Below are positions 57,496 through 64,000 of a stretch of 64,000 nucleotides of DNA, one piece after another. The DNA is from Nocardioides thalensis. Its GTDB lineage: Bacteria > Actinomycetota > Actinomycetes > Propionibacteriales > Nocardioidaceae. The notes under the pieces were generated by a model. The model did no database searches, was not told where the DNA came from, and saw only the letters and a program-made list of their open reading frames with translations. The stretch spans positions 3,061,501 through 3,125,500 of the forward strand of contig NZ_JACCFP010000001.1 in the NCBI RefSeq assembly GCF_013410655.1, given 5' to 3'. Made by a program: the position numbers and the translations under genes. Every line of letters begins with the position of its first letter. The first letter of the stretch is position 1.

Positions 57496-58152
57496 TCAGT
57501 CGGACCCGAGGTCGAGGGAGATGACGCCGTAGTCGTAGCCCTTGCGCCGGTAGACGACCGCGGGCCGCTCGCTCTCCTTGTCGACGAACAGGTAGAAGTC
57601 GTGGCCGACCAGCTCCATCTCGTAGAGCGCCTGGTCGAGCGTCATCGGGCTGGCCGGGTGGGTCTTCTCGCGGACCACGAGCGGGCCGTCGCCGGTGACG
57701 GTGATCGGGCCGACCTGGCGCTCCTCGACCACGTCCTGCTGACCTTCCCCGCCCGCCACCCCGCGGGTGTCGCCGGACGGGGGCTCGTCCGCGACCACCT
57801 CGAGGCCGGCCAGCGCCTGCCCGACCGAGACCGGCGCGCGCCGGCCGCGGTGCACCCGGCGGCGGTCGGCGGCCCGCCGCATCTGCGACGCCATCTTGTC
57901 CAGCGCCATGTCGAGGGCGCTCATCTTGTCGTCGGACGCGGCCTCGGCGCGGATCACCGGACCCTTGCTGTAGGCGGTGAGCTCGACGTGGACGGCGTGG
58001 TCGTGCTGCCGCGGGTTGGGCTCACAATCGACCTCCACATGCATTCGCATGATCCGGTGATCGTGCTTCTCCAGCTTCGCCAGCTTCTCGGCGGCGTGCT
58101 CGCGGAACCTCTCCGAGATCTCGCAGTGCCGTCCGGTGACCACAACGTCCAT
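57496..58152 (-). CDS. hpf: Ribosome hibernation promoting factor, long form
   Basis: 218 residues, long HPF. The N-terminal domain (MDVVVTGRHCEISERFREHA, then EPNPRQHDHAVHVELTAYSKG) sits in the 30S decoding channel. A linker rich in charged residues is followed by the C-terminal dimerisation domain (PMTLDQALYEMELVGHDFYL, KGYDYGVISLDLGSD) that forms 100S ribosomes. GGAGG precedes the ATG. The 205-bp upstream spacer carries a GGGCAGG/CCTGCCC hairpin of unknown role. Confidence 0.95.
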   Translation of the reverse strand: MDVVVTGRHCEISERFREHAAEKLAKLEKHDHRIMRMHVEVDCEPNPRQHDHAVHVELTAYSKGPVIRAEAASDDKMSALDMALDKMASQMRRAADRRRVHRGRRAPVSVGQALAGLEVVADEPPSGDTRGVAGGEGQQDVVEERQVGPITVTGDGPLVVREKTHPASPMTLDQALYEMELVGHDFYLFVDKESERPAVVYRRKGYDYGVISLDLGSD

Positions 58153-58357
58153 CAGGACCTCCAGTTGTTGGGTTGATGGGGTGCTACTTCGGAAGCGAGA
58201 GAGCTCGCAGGGCAGGGTTCAGCCGGCACCTGCCCCTACGAGATGGACGTCGACACCCCGCCGTTCCCAGCGCGTCGCTCCGACGCAACCACGGACCCGG
58301 GTGGATTCCATGTTGAGACGTTAGTGCGTCGAGGCCGCGCACAAAAGGGTCCAGCGC

Positions 58358-59080
58358 TCAAAGCTTCGTCGGTACGCCGCGCCGCGCGGTCGCCGCGACG
58401 GTCGCGATCGCGAGCGGCGGCACTCCGGCCGCCGCCAGCGCCCGCTGCGCCTCGCGGGCGGTGGCCCCCGTCGTGAGGACGTCGTCGCAGACCACGACGT
58501 GGGCGACCGGCGCGCGGCGCGCCAGCCGCGCCACGGCGCCCGCCGGGCACGCCATCGATCCGGCGAGGTTGTCCCGTCGCTCACCGGCGGTGAGCCCCGC
58601 CTGGTCGGCGACGCCGGGCCGCAGCCGCAGCAGGCGTGCGACCAGCGCGGAGCGGCCCGCGTCCCGCAGCGTGCGCGCCGCACGGCGGGTCATCGTCAGG
58701 GTCGGGTCGTGGCCGCGGGCGCGCACCGCCGCTGCCCGCGACGGCACCGGGACGAGCACCACGGGCACGGCGCTGCCGGGCGCGAGCTCGGCGACCGCCG
58801 CCCCCACCGCCCGGGCGAGCTGGCGCCCGAGCGGCGCGGCGAGCCCGTGGGCGCGCCGCTCCTTGTGGCCGAGCACCAGGTCACGCAGCAGACCGGCGTA
58901 CTCCCCCGTCGCGAACGGCGGGACCAGGCCCGGCGGCGTCGGCGTGGGCGGCGTGCAGTGGCCGGTGGCGGGAAGCGCGGCGGCGCAGTCGCGGCAGAGG
59001 AGCCGGCCGGGCCGGTCGCACCCCAGGCAGGCGCCGCCGAGGAACAGGTCGAGGAAGCCGTCGCCGAGCCAGCCGGTCAC
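58358..59080 (-). CDS. ComF-family phosphoribosyltransferase-like protein
   Basis: About 240 residues. An N-terminal double zinc knuckle (CLGCDRPGRLLCRDC) is followed by a type I phosphoribosyltransferase fold with VPVPSRAAAVRARGHDP and the PRPP-binding loop VVVCDDVLTTGATAREA. It is linked to DNA uptake in transformable species, with other unknown roles in actinobacteria. Start: GTG at 59080 gives a normal N terminus (TGWLGDGFLDLFLGGACLGC); a TTG at 59116 is possible. It lies between hpf and lpqB as in related genera. Confidence 0.85.
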   Translation of the reverse strand: MTGWLGDGFLDLFLGGACLGCDRPGRLLCRDCAAALPATGHCTPPTPTPPGLVPPFATGEYAGLLRDLVLGHKERRAHGLAAPLGRQLARAVGAAVAELAPGSAVPVVLVPVPSRAAAVRARGHDPTLTMTRRAARTLRDAGRSALVARLLRLRPGVADQAGLTAGERRDNLAGSMACPAGAVARLARRAPVAHVVVCDDVLTTGATAREAQRALAAAGVPPLAIATVAATARRGVPTKL

Positions 59081-59146
59081 CGGGACAGGGGAACACCGGG
59101 AGGAGTGCCCGGCCAACCGGGTGGTCGACGGGTTGTGGATCAGCGG

Positions 59147-60898
59147 TCAGCCGGCGTACTCGACCGCGTCCATCGGCGCGCCGAGAGCGGTCTCGGTCTG
59201 CTCCTCGAGGTCGATCACCGAGTCGAGGGTCACGGCGTAGGGAGGCAGGTCCTCGTCCGCGGACGCGGCGAGCCCGACCACCCGGCCGCTCACGATCGTC
59301 GACAGCGCGTCGCTGCCGACGGACGCGCCGTCCGCGACCACCGTGTCGACCTCGAAGAGCCGCCCGCTGGCCCGGGCGAGCACGGCGATCGTGGCGGGCC
59401 CGGTCCAGGCGATGTCGGTGATCTGCGGCGTGCCGCCGACCGTCTCCGCCACGGTGGACTGCACGACGTCCTCCGCCCGACCCTCGGGACCGGTCAGGAT
59501 CCGGGCGATCACCACCCGGTCGACGCCGTCCTGGCGCACCACCGCCACCAGTCGCGTGCCGTCGGGCGACACGAGCAGCCGTCGGGCCGCCTGGCCCGTG
59601 ACTCCCGGGACCTCGATCTGGCGTGCCCGACCGCGGTCGAGCACGTGGACGGTGGCCTCGCCGCCCCCGCGATCGAGCAGCCAGAGCCGCTCGAGGTGGT
59701 CCCACGCGGGCCGTGCGAGGTCGGTGCCGTCGAGCACGGCCCGGATCCGGGGGCCGGTGGCGGTGGTCGGGGCGACCACGGCGGAGGTGCCGTCCGTGGA
59801 CACGCCGGCGATCCAGTCACCGCCCAGCGCGACGGCGATGTCGCCGAGGTCGTGGCGACCGGTGCCGAACGGGCCACCGACCGGGTTCATCACGCCGGGA
59901 GCGCCGTAGACGACGCGCCCGCGACGCAGGCCGTAGAGCGCCGTGGACGTCGTGGCCCCGGCGGGGTCGTAGGCGTCGGCGTCGTCGATGTCGAAGACGG
60001 AGGCGCCGCCGCGGAGCGGCACCGGCTCGCCGCCGATGGAGAGCCGGACGGCGCTGACGTCGGGGTCCTGCCGCAGCGTCCAGGCCAGCTGGGCGAGCAT
60101 CGGCTCGGCCGCCTCCACCGACGGCATGGCGACCTCGCCCGCGAGCGCGACGTCCGCCACGCCGTCGGCCGACACCGGCACCGACAGGCCGGCGTCGAGC
60201 CCGTCCGGGAAGAAGGTGCGGACCACGCGGGAGAGGCGGGCCGACGGGCCGTTCAGGAGGGCGCCGACCAGCGAGGTGGCCAGCTGCTCGCCCTCGGGCA
60301 CGAACACCGGCTCCGGCACCAGGATCTGGGCGGTGGGGTCGAAGAAGTAGAGGGCCACCTGCCGGAACCGCTGCTGGAACCAGGAGGCGGGCACGAGGAG
60401 GGCGTCCGGCGGATCGGCGATCCGGAACTCGCCGTCCTCGAACTCCAGGTGGAAGTCGAGGGTCAGCTCGGCCGGGGACAGCGACCCGCGCCACGCGCGG
60501 TTGGCGTCGAGGCGGTCGGCGTCGGTCAGCTCGACGCTGACCTCCCCGCCGAGCTCCTGCGCGGGGAGCGTGTCGGCGTACACGATCGTGGCGGCCCCGG
60601 GGTTCCACGCCTCGGCGGCCTCGGTGGTGAGGTACTGCTTGGCCACGTTGATCTGGTTGGGCCACCCGGTCATCGCGTCGAGGAAGCCGCTGACGATGGT
60701 CTGCCGCGACGCGCCGGTGTCCGGCGGTACCGGGTCGTGCGCGCCGGCCGGGTGGTCGACGGGCCCGTTGCCGAGCCCGGCCTCCACGACCGGCCCGTCG
60801 TCGGGCAGCCGGACGCAGCCGGACACGGCGAGCAGCACGGCCGCGGCGACGAGCAGGCGGCGCGCGACCGTGGCCGTCGGTCGCTTGACGGGCCTCAT
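59147..60898 (-). CDS. lpqB: Lipoprotein LpqB (MtrAB accessory)
   Basis: 583 residues. Signal with lipobox VLLAVSGC (lipid-modified C28), then a GerMN domain (about 60-320) and a C-terminal beta-propeller (RLLVSPDGTRLVAVVRQDG, ITDIAWTGPATIAVLARASG). It sits on the outer membrane face and modulates the sensor MtrB (shown in mycobacteria). The ATG overlaps the mtrB stop (ATGA, 60895-60898). Confidence 0.95.
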   Translation of the reverse strand: MRPVKRPTATVARRLLVAAAVLLAVSGCVRLPDDGPVVEAGLGNGPVDHPAGAHDPVPPDTGASRQTIVSGFLDAMTGWPNQINVAKQYLTTEAAEAWNPGAATIVYADTLPAQELGGEVSVELTDADRLDANRAWRGSLSPAELTLDFHLEFEDGEFRIADPPDALLVPASWFQQRFRQVALYFFDPTAQILVPEPVFVPEGEQLATSLVGALLNGPSARLSRVVRTFFPDGLDAGLSVPVSADGVADVALAGEVAMPSVEAAEPMLAQLAWTLRQDPDVSAVRLSIGGEPVPLRGGASVFDIDDADAYDPAGATTSTALYGLRRGRVVYGAPGVMNPVGGPFGTGRHDLGDIAVALGGDWIAGVSTDGTSAVVAPTTATGPRIRAVLDGTDLARPAWDHLERLWLLDRGGGEATVHVLDRGRARQIEVPGVTGQAARRLLVSPDGTRLVAVVRQDGVDRVVIARILTGPEGRAEDVVQSTVAETVGGTPQITDIAWTGPATIAVLARASGRLFEVDTVVADGASVGSDALSTIVSGRVVGLAASADEDLPPYAVTLDSVIDLEEQTETALGAPMDAVEYAG

Positions 60899-62637
60899 GG
60901 TTTCCCCCGGGTCGCGTCGATCCCGCCGACCTCGTCGGCCTGTTCCACCTGGTCGACCTCGCCGACCTCGCCGACCTGGTCGACCTCGTCGGTGGCCGCC
61001 ACGTCGACCTCGACCTCGAGCGCCGAGTCGTCGGCGACGCTGTCGAGCTCGGGTGCGAGGTCGAGCGGGCTGTGCCGGAGCGGTGCGCCCGCATGGCGCG
61101 GCAGGGTGAGCCGGAACTGCGCGCCGCGGCCGGGGCGGCCCCACGCCTGGAGCCACCCGCCGTGCAGGTTGGCGTCCTCCAGCGAGATCGCGAGGCCGAG
61201 CCCGGTGCCGCCGCTGGTGCGCGCCCGCGCGGGGTCGGAGCGCCAGAAGCGGTTGAACACCATGGCCGCCTCGCCCGGCGCCAGGCCGACGCCGAAGTCG
61301 CGGACGGTGATCGCCGCCGCCTGCTCGTCGGCCGCCAGCCGCACGACCACGGGCTCCTCGGAGTCGGCATGGGCGTGGTCGATCGCGTTGGTCACCAGGT
61401 TGCGGATGATGCGGGTGACGCGGCGTACGTCGACCTCGGCGCGCACCGGCTCGTCGGGCTCCTCGACCACGACCCGGATCCCGCGCTGGTCGGCCAGCGG
61501 GCGCGCGGCCTCGACCTCCCGCCGGGCGACGTCGACGAGGTTGATGTCCTCGAGGTCGAGCACGGCGGCGCCGGCGTCGAACCGGCTGATCTCCAGCAGG
61601 TCGACGAGCAGCGCCTCGAAGCGGTCGAGCTCGGCCTGGAGGAGCTCGGTGGCGCGCGCGGTCGTCGGGTCGAAGTCGCTGCGGGCGTCGTGGAGGACGT
61701 CGCCGGCCATCCGCACGGTGGTCAGCGGCGTGCGCAGCTCGTGGGAGACGTCGGACACGAACCGGCGCTGCACCCAGCTCAGCTCCTCGAGCTGGCGGAT
61801 CTGCCGTTGGAGGTTGGTCGCCATCTGGTTGAACGACAGCGCGAGCCGCGCGAGGTCGTCCTCGCCGGCGACCCGCAGCCGCTCCTGGAGCCGGCCGGCC
61901 GCCAGCCGCTCGGCGACCCGGCGCGCCATCCGGATCGGGGTGACGACCTGGCGGGTCACGAGCCAGGTGATGCCGCCGACGAGCGCGATCAGCAACCCGG
62001 CCGCGGTCAGCAGGGCCCGGGTGACCAGTCCGAGGGTCTCCTCCTCCTCGGTGAGCGGGAAGAGGAAGTAGAGCGTGTAGGTCTCCCCGTCGGCCGGGAG
62101 CTGGATCTGCGACCCGACGATGACGCCGGGGTCGGAGGAGGTGCTGCCGTCGCGCAGCGTCCGCACGATCCGGGTGTAGCTCCACGCCGTCGGCTGGTTG
62201 ACGTCGTCGAAGTGCTCCTCGAGGTCGTCGGGGACGCTGGAGAGGTCGAGGCCGCTGGTGTAGCGGCCGCCGCCCTCGTCGAGGGGCCTGTCGGAGCCCT
62301 CCGGGCCGGCGAGGACCACGCTGTAGCCGCGGCTCTCCCCTGCGTCGATCAGCGGGTCGACCAGGTCGCGCTTCTGCTTGCTGACGTCGACCTCGGTGCC
62401 GGAGACGCCGGCGAGGCGTCCCTCGATGAACTCCATCTCGGCGTCGACCTCGCTCAGCACGACGTCGACCCGGTGCCGCACCAGGCCGTCGCGGGTCTGC
62501 TGGAGCAGCAGCCAGCCGACCGCACTGACGACGAGCGCGGAGAGCAGCACGGTGCTCACCACGACCCGCGCCTGGATCGAGCGGCGCCAGAACGTCAGCA
62601 CCTGTCGCACCCAAGCCGCGCCACCCACAGCGTCCAC
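60895..62637 (-). CDS. mtrB: Sensor histidine kinase MtrB
   Basis: 580 residues. Two membrane helices (VVVSTVLLSALVVSAVGWLLL; LLTAAGLLIALVGGITWLV) around an outer domain, HAMP, then H-box FVSDVSHELRTPL with the phosphorylated His near residue 298, N box NLVTNAIDHAHA and G box TSGGTGLGLAISLE. It controls MtrA. The last 45 residues are an acidic repetitive tail (EVDVAATDEVDQVGEVGEVD), not part of the usual kinase core. GTG at 62637, 11 bp after the mtrA stop. Confidence 0.95.
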   Translation of the reverse strand: MDAVGGAAWVRQVLTFWRRSIQARVVVSTVLLSALVVSAVGWLLLQQTRDGLVRHRVDVVLSEVDAEMEFIEGRLAGVSGTEVDVSKQKRDLVDPLIDAGESRGYSVVLAGPEGSDRPLDEGGGRYTSGLDLSSVPDDLEEHFDDVNQPTAWSYTRIVRTLRDGSTSSDPGVIVGSQIQLPADGETYTLYFLFPLTEEEETLGLVTRALLTAAGLLIALVGGITWLVTRQVVTPIRMARRVAERLAAGRLQERLRVAGEDDLARLALSFNQMATNLQRQIRQLEELSWVQRRFVSDVSHELRTPLTTVRMAGDVLHDARSDFDPTTARATELLQAELDRFEALLVDLLEISRFDAGAAVLDLEDINLVDVARREVEAARPLADQRGIRVVVEEPDEPVRAEVDVRRVTRIIRNLVTNAIDHAHADSEEPVVVRLAADEQAAAITVRDFGVGLAPGEAAMVFNRFWRSDPARARTSGGTGLGLAISLEDANLHGGWLQAWGRPGRGAQFRLTLPRHAGAPLRHSPLDLAPELDSVADDSALEVEVDVAATDEVDQVGEVGEVDQVEQADEVGGIDATRGKP

Positions 62638-62648
62638 CTAGGCCACGC

Positions 62649-63377
62649 CTACGGACTGCCGGGGGTGCTGCTGCCGCCGGCGCGGTAGCCGACGCCGCGC
62701 ACCGTCAACACGATCTCCGGGTGCTCGGGGTCGTGCTCGACCTTGGAGCGCAGCCGCTGCACGTGCACGTTGACCAGCCGCGTGTCGGCCGCGTGCTGGT
62801 AGCCCCAGACCTCCTCGAGCAGCACCTGGCGGGTGAACACCTGCCAGGGCTTGCGCGCGAGGGCGAGGAGCAGGTCGAACTCCAGCGGCGTCAGCGCGAT
62901 CTCCTCGCCGTCGCGGGTGACCGAGTGGCCGGCGACGTCGATCGAGAGATCCTTGATCGTGATCGTCTCCGGCACGGTGGCGTCGGCGCGGCGTACGCGG
63001 GCGCGGATCCGCGCCACGAGCTCCTTGGGCTTGAACGGCTTCACGACGTAGTCGTCGGCGCCGGACTCGAGGCCGACCACGACGTCGACGGTGTCACCCT
63101 TGGCGGTGAGCATGACGATCGGAACGCCCGACTCGGCGCGGATCTCCTTGCAGACGTCGATGCCGTCCTTGCCCGGCAGCATCAGGTCGAGCAGCACCAC
63201 GTCGGGCCGGTAGTCGCGGAACGCCGCGAGTGCCTCGTCACCGCGCGGGCAGACCCGGCTGTCGAAGCCGTCTTGCCGGAGCACGATCGTGAGCATCTCG
63301 GCCAGCGGAGCGTCGTCGTCGACGACCAGGACGCGCCCCTTCGTGGGGTACGACGCATGCGGGGCCGGGGTGCTCAC
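62649..63377 (-). CDS. mtrA: Response regulator MtrA (OmpR/PhoB family)
   Basis: 242 residues. Receiver domain with VLVVDDDAPLAEML and phosphoacceptor D64 in VVLLDLMLPGKDG, K near 113 in YVVKPFKPKELVARI; winged-helix effector with LTPLEFDLLLALARKPWQVF and the DTRLVNVHVQRLRSKVEHD recognition helix. It governs cell-wall and division genes. GTG at 63377 is 7 bp after TACGAT (leaderless); the ATG at 63386 would leave no space for this box. Confidence 0.95.
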   Translation of the reverse strand: MSTPAPHASYPTKGRVLVVDDDAPLAEMLTIVLRQDGFDSRVCPRGDEALAAFRDYRPDVVLLDLMLPGKDGIDVCKEIRAESGVPIVMLTAKGDTVDVVVGLESGADDYVVKPFKPKELVARIRARVRRADATVPETITIKDLSIDVAGHSVTRDGEEIALTPLEFDLLLALARKPWQVFTRQVLLEEVWGYQHAADTRLVNVHVQRLRSKVEHDPEHPEIVLTVRGVGYRAGGSSTPGSP

Positions 63378-63384
63378 GGACGCC

Positions 63385-63390
63385 ATCGTA
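63385..63390 (-). promoter_or_regulatory. -10 box of mtrA (leaderless)
   Basis: TACGAT on the minus strand, 7 bases before the GTG at 63377. Confidence 0.55.
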
Positions 63391-63401
63391 GGCGGGGAGA
63401 G

Positions 63402-63439
63402 CGCGACGCCCCGCACCCTGCCGGGCACGGGGCGTCGCG
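63402..63439 (-). terminator. Terminator of ahcY
   Basis: A perfect 12-bp stem (63402-63413 with 63428-63439) and a 14-base loop, 10 bp after the ahcY stop. No U-tract. It separates ahcY from the mtrA promoter. Confidence 0.75.
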
Positions 63440-63449
63440 TGAGAGTCGA

Positions 63450-64000
63450 TCAGTACCGGTAGTGGTCGCTCTTGTAGGGACCCTCGACCGGGACGCCGAG
63501 GTAGGCGGCCTGCTCCGGCTTGAGCTCGGTGAGCTCGACGCCGAGCGCGTCGAGGTGGAGCCGGGCGACCTCCTCGTCGAGCTGCTTGGGCAGCACGTAG
63601 ACGCCGATCGGGTAGTCCTCGGTCTTGGTGAAGAGCTCGACCTGGGCCAGCACCTGGTTGGTGAACGAGTTCGACATGACGAACGACGGGTGGCCGGTCG
63701 CGTTGCCGAGGTTGAGCAGGCGCCCCTCGGACAGCACGATGACCTTCTTGCCGTCGGGGAAGATCCACTGGTGGACCTGGGGCTTGATCTCGTCCTTGAC
63801 GATGCCCGGGATCTTCGCCAGGCCGGCCATGTCGATCTCGTTGTCGAAGTGACCGATGTTGCCGACGATGGCCTGGTTCTTCATCCGCTCGAAGTGCTCG
63901 ACCCGGATGATGTCGAAGTTGCCCGTCGTGGTGATGAAGATGTCGGCGTGGTCGACGACCGACTCGAGGCGCTTGACCTCGTAGCCGTCCATCGCCGCCT
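63450..64000 (-). CDS. ahcY: Adenosylhomocysteinase, C-terminal part (cut by right edge)
   Basis: The last 183 residues of S-adenosylhomocysteine hydrolase, which splits SAH to adenosine and homocysteine in the methyl cycle using bound NAD. Landmarks are [55 protein letters not shown] and the C-terminal KSDHYRY, whose Lys/Tyr lock NAD from the partner subunit. The N-terminal two thirds, including the catalytic Cys region, lie beyond 64000. Followed by a strong hairpin terminator. Confidence 0.97.
   Translation of the reverse strand, partial: AAMDGYEVKRLESVVDHADIFITTTGNFDIIRVEHFERMKNQAIVGNIGHFDNEIDMAGLAKIPGIVKDEIKPQVHQWIFPDGKKVIVLSEGRLLNLGNATGHPSFVMSNSFTNQVLAQVELFTKTEDYPIGVYVLPKQLDEEVARLHLDALGVELTELKPEQAAYLGVPVEGPYKSDHYRY

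Noticed and set aside
58153..58357. SigR/SigH-type stress promoter before hpf
   Set aside because: A GGGAAC is present but the matching GTT is not at the expected 18-19 bp spacing.
58499..62071. 1190-codon plus frame opposite comF-lpqB-mtrB
   Set aside because: It crosses three well-supported minus-strand genes and has no recognisable domain.

Overview
The window is very GC-rich with dense, mostly ATG/GTG-started genes, many ATGA/GTGA stop-start overlaps, and many promoters of the form TANNNT followed 6-7 bases later by the start codon (leaderless transcripts). Together with the gene content (MtrA/MtrB/LpqB, a TB9.4-type DUF3107 protein, 180-kDa NAD-glutamate dehydrogenase, bacterial NHEJ, DUF222/HNH genes, two SigE-family sigma factors) this points to an actinobacterium, most likely Nocardioides or a close relative. 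The genus is inferred, not proven.

Left part (1-21 kb). The window opens inside an AdnA-like helicase gene (minus). It then carries an AraC regulator divergent from an NAD(P)-binding protein, a secreted M14 zinc carboxypeptidase bracketed by two near-identical terminator hairpins, a large zinc-ribbon multi-pass membrane protein, a 166-bp palindromic MITE-like element, thiol peroxidase, an alkyltransferase-like protein, MoeZ, a TetR regulator and DUF3107. A PP2C phosphatase and a small unknown protein follow. Next is an NHEJ locus: Ku divergent from a ligase / L,D-transpeptidase / LigD-polymerase operon in which the secreted transpeptidase is coupled on both sides by 4-base overlaps.

Middle part (19-40 kb). 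Two DUF222/HNH genes with their upstream regions form a 1.8-kb inverted repeat (about 19.1-20.9 and 38.1-39.9 kb) enclosing about 17 kb. Inside are a DUF6461 protein, a TOPRIM protein, two inward-facing SigE-sigma/membrane-protein pairs, and a phosphosignalling cluster: a kinase with zinc ribbon, a TerY-like vWA protein, a PP2C phosphatase, a proline-rich one-pass membrane protein, a second kinase and an FHA protein. An ABC-2 drug-type exporter, a heterodimeric ABC exporter behind a perfect palindromic operator, and a GNAT acetyltransferase complete the segment.

Right part (40-64 kb). This is core metabolism and envelope biology: NAD-glutamate dehydrogenase, DUF2505, delta-1-pyrroline-5-carboxylate dehydrogenase (PruA) with helically phased upstream repeats, and the mreB-mreC-mreD-mrdA-rodA elongation operon whose tail is coupled to a HIT-like and a HAD gene. 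Two 22-bp tandem-repeat arrays lie upstream of mreB. Then come ndk, a YcaQ-like DNA glycosylase, a LuxR-type response regulator, hibernation factor HPF, ComF, the lpqB-mtrB-mtrA block and the 3' part of ahcY, cut by the right edge.

The best candidates for undescribed biology are the TerY-type kinase/phosphatase/FHA cluster inside the inverted repeat, the transpeptidase embedded in the NHEJ operon, and the palindromic element between 9645 and 9810.
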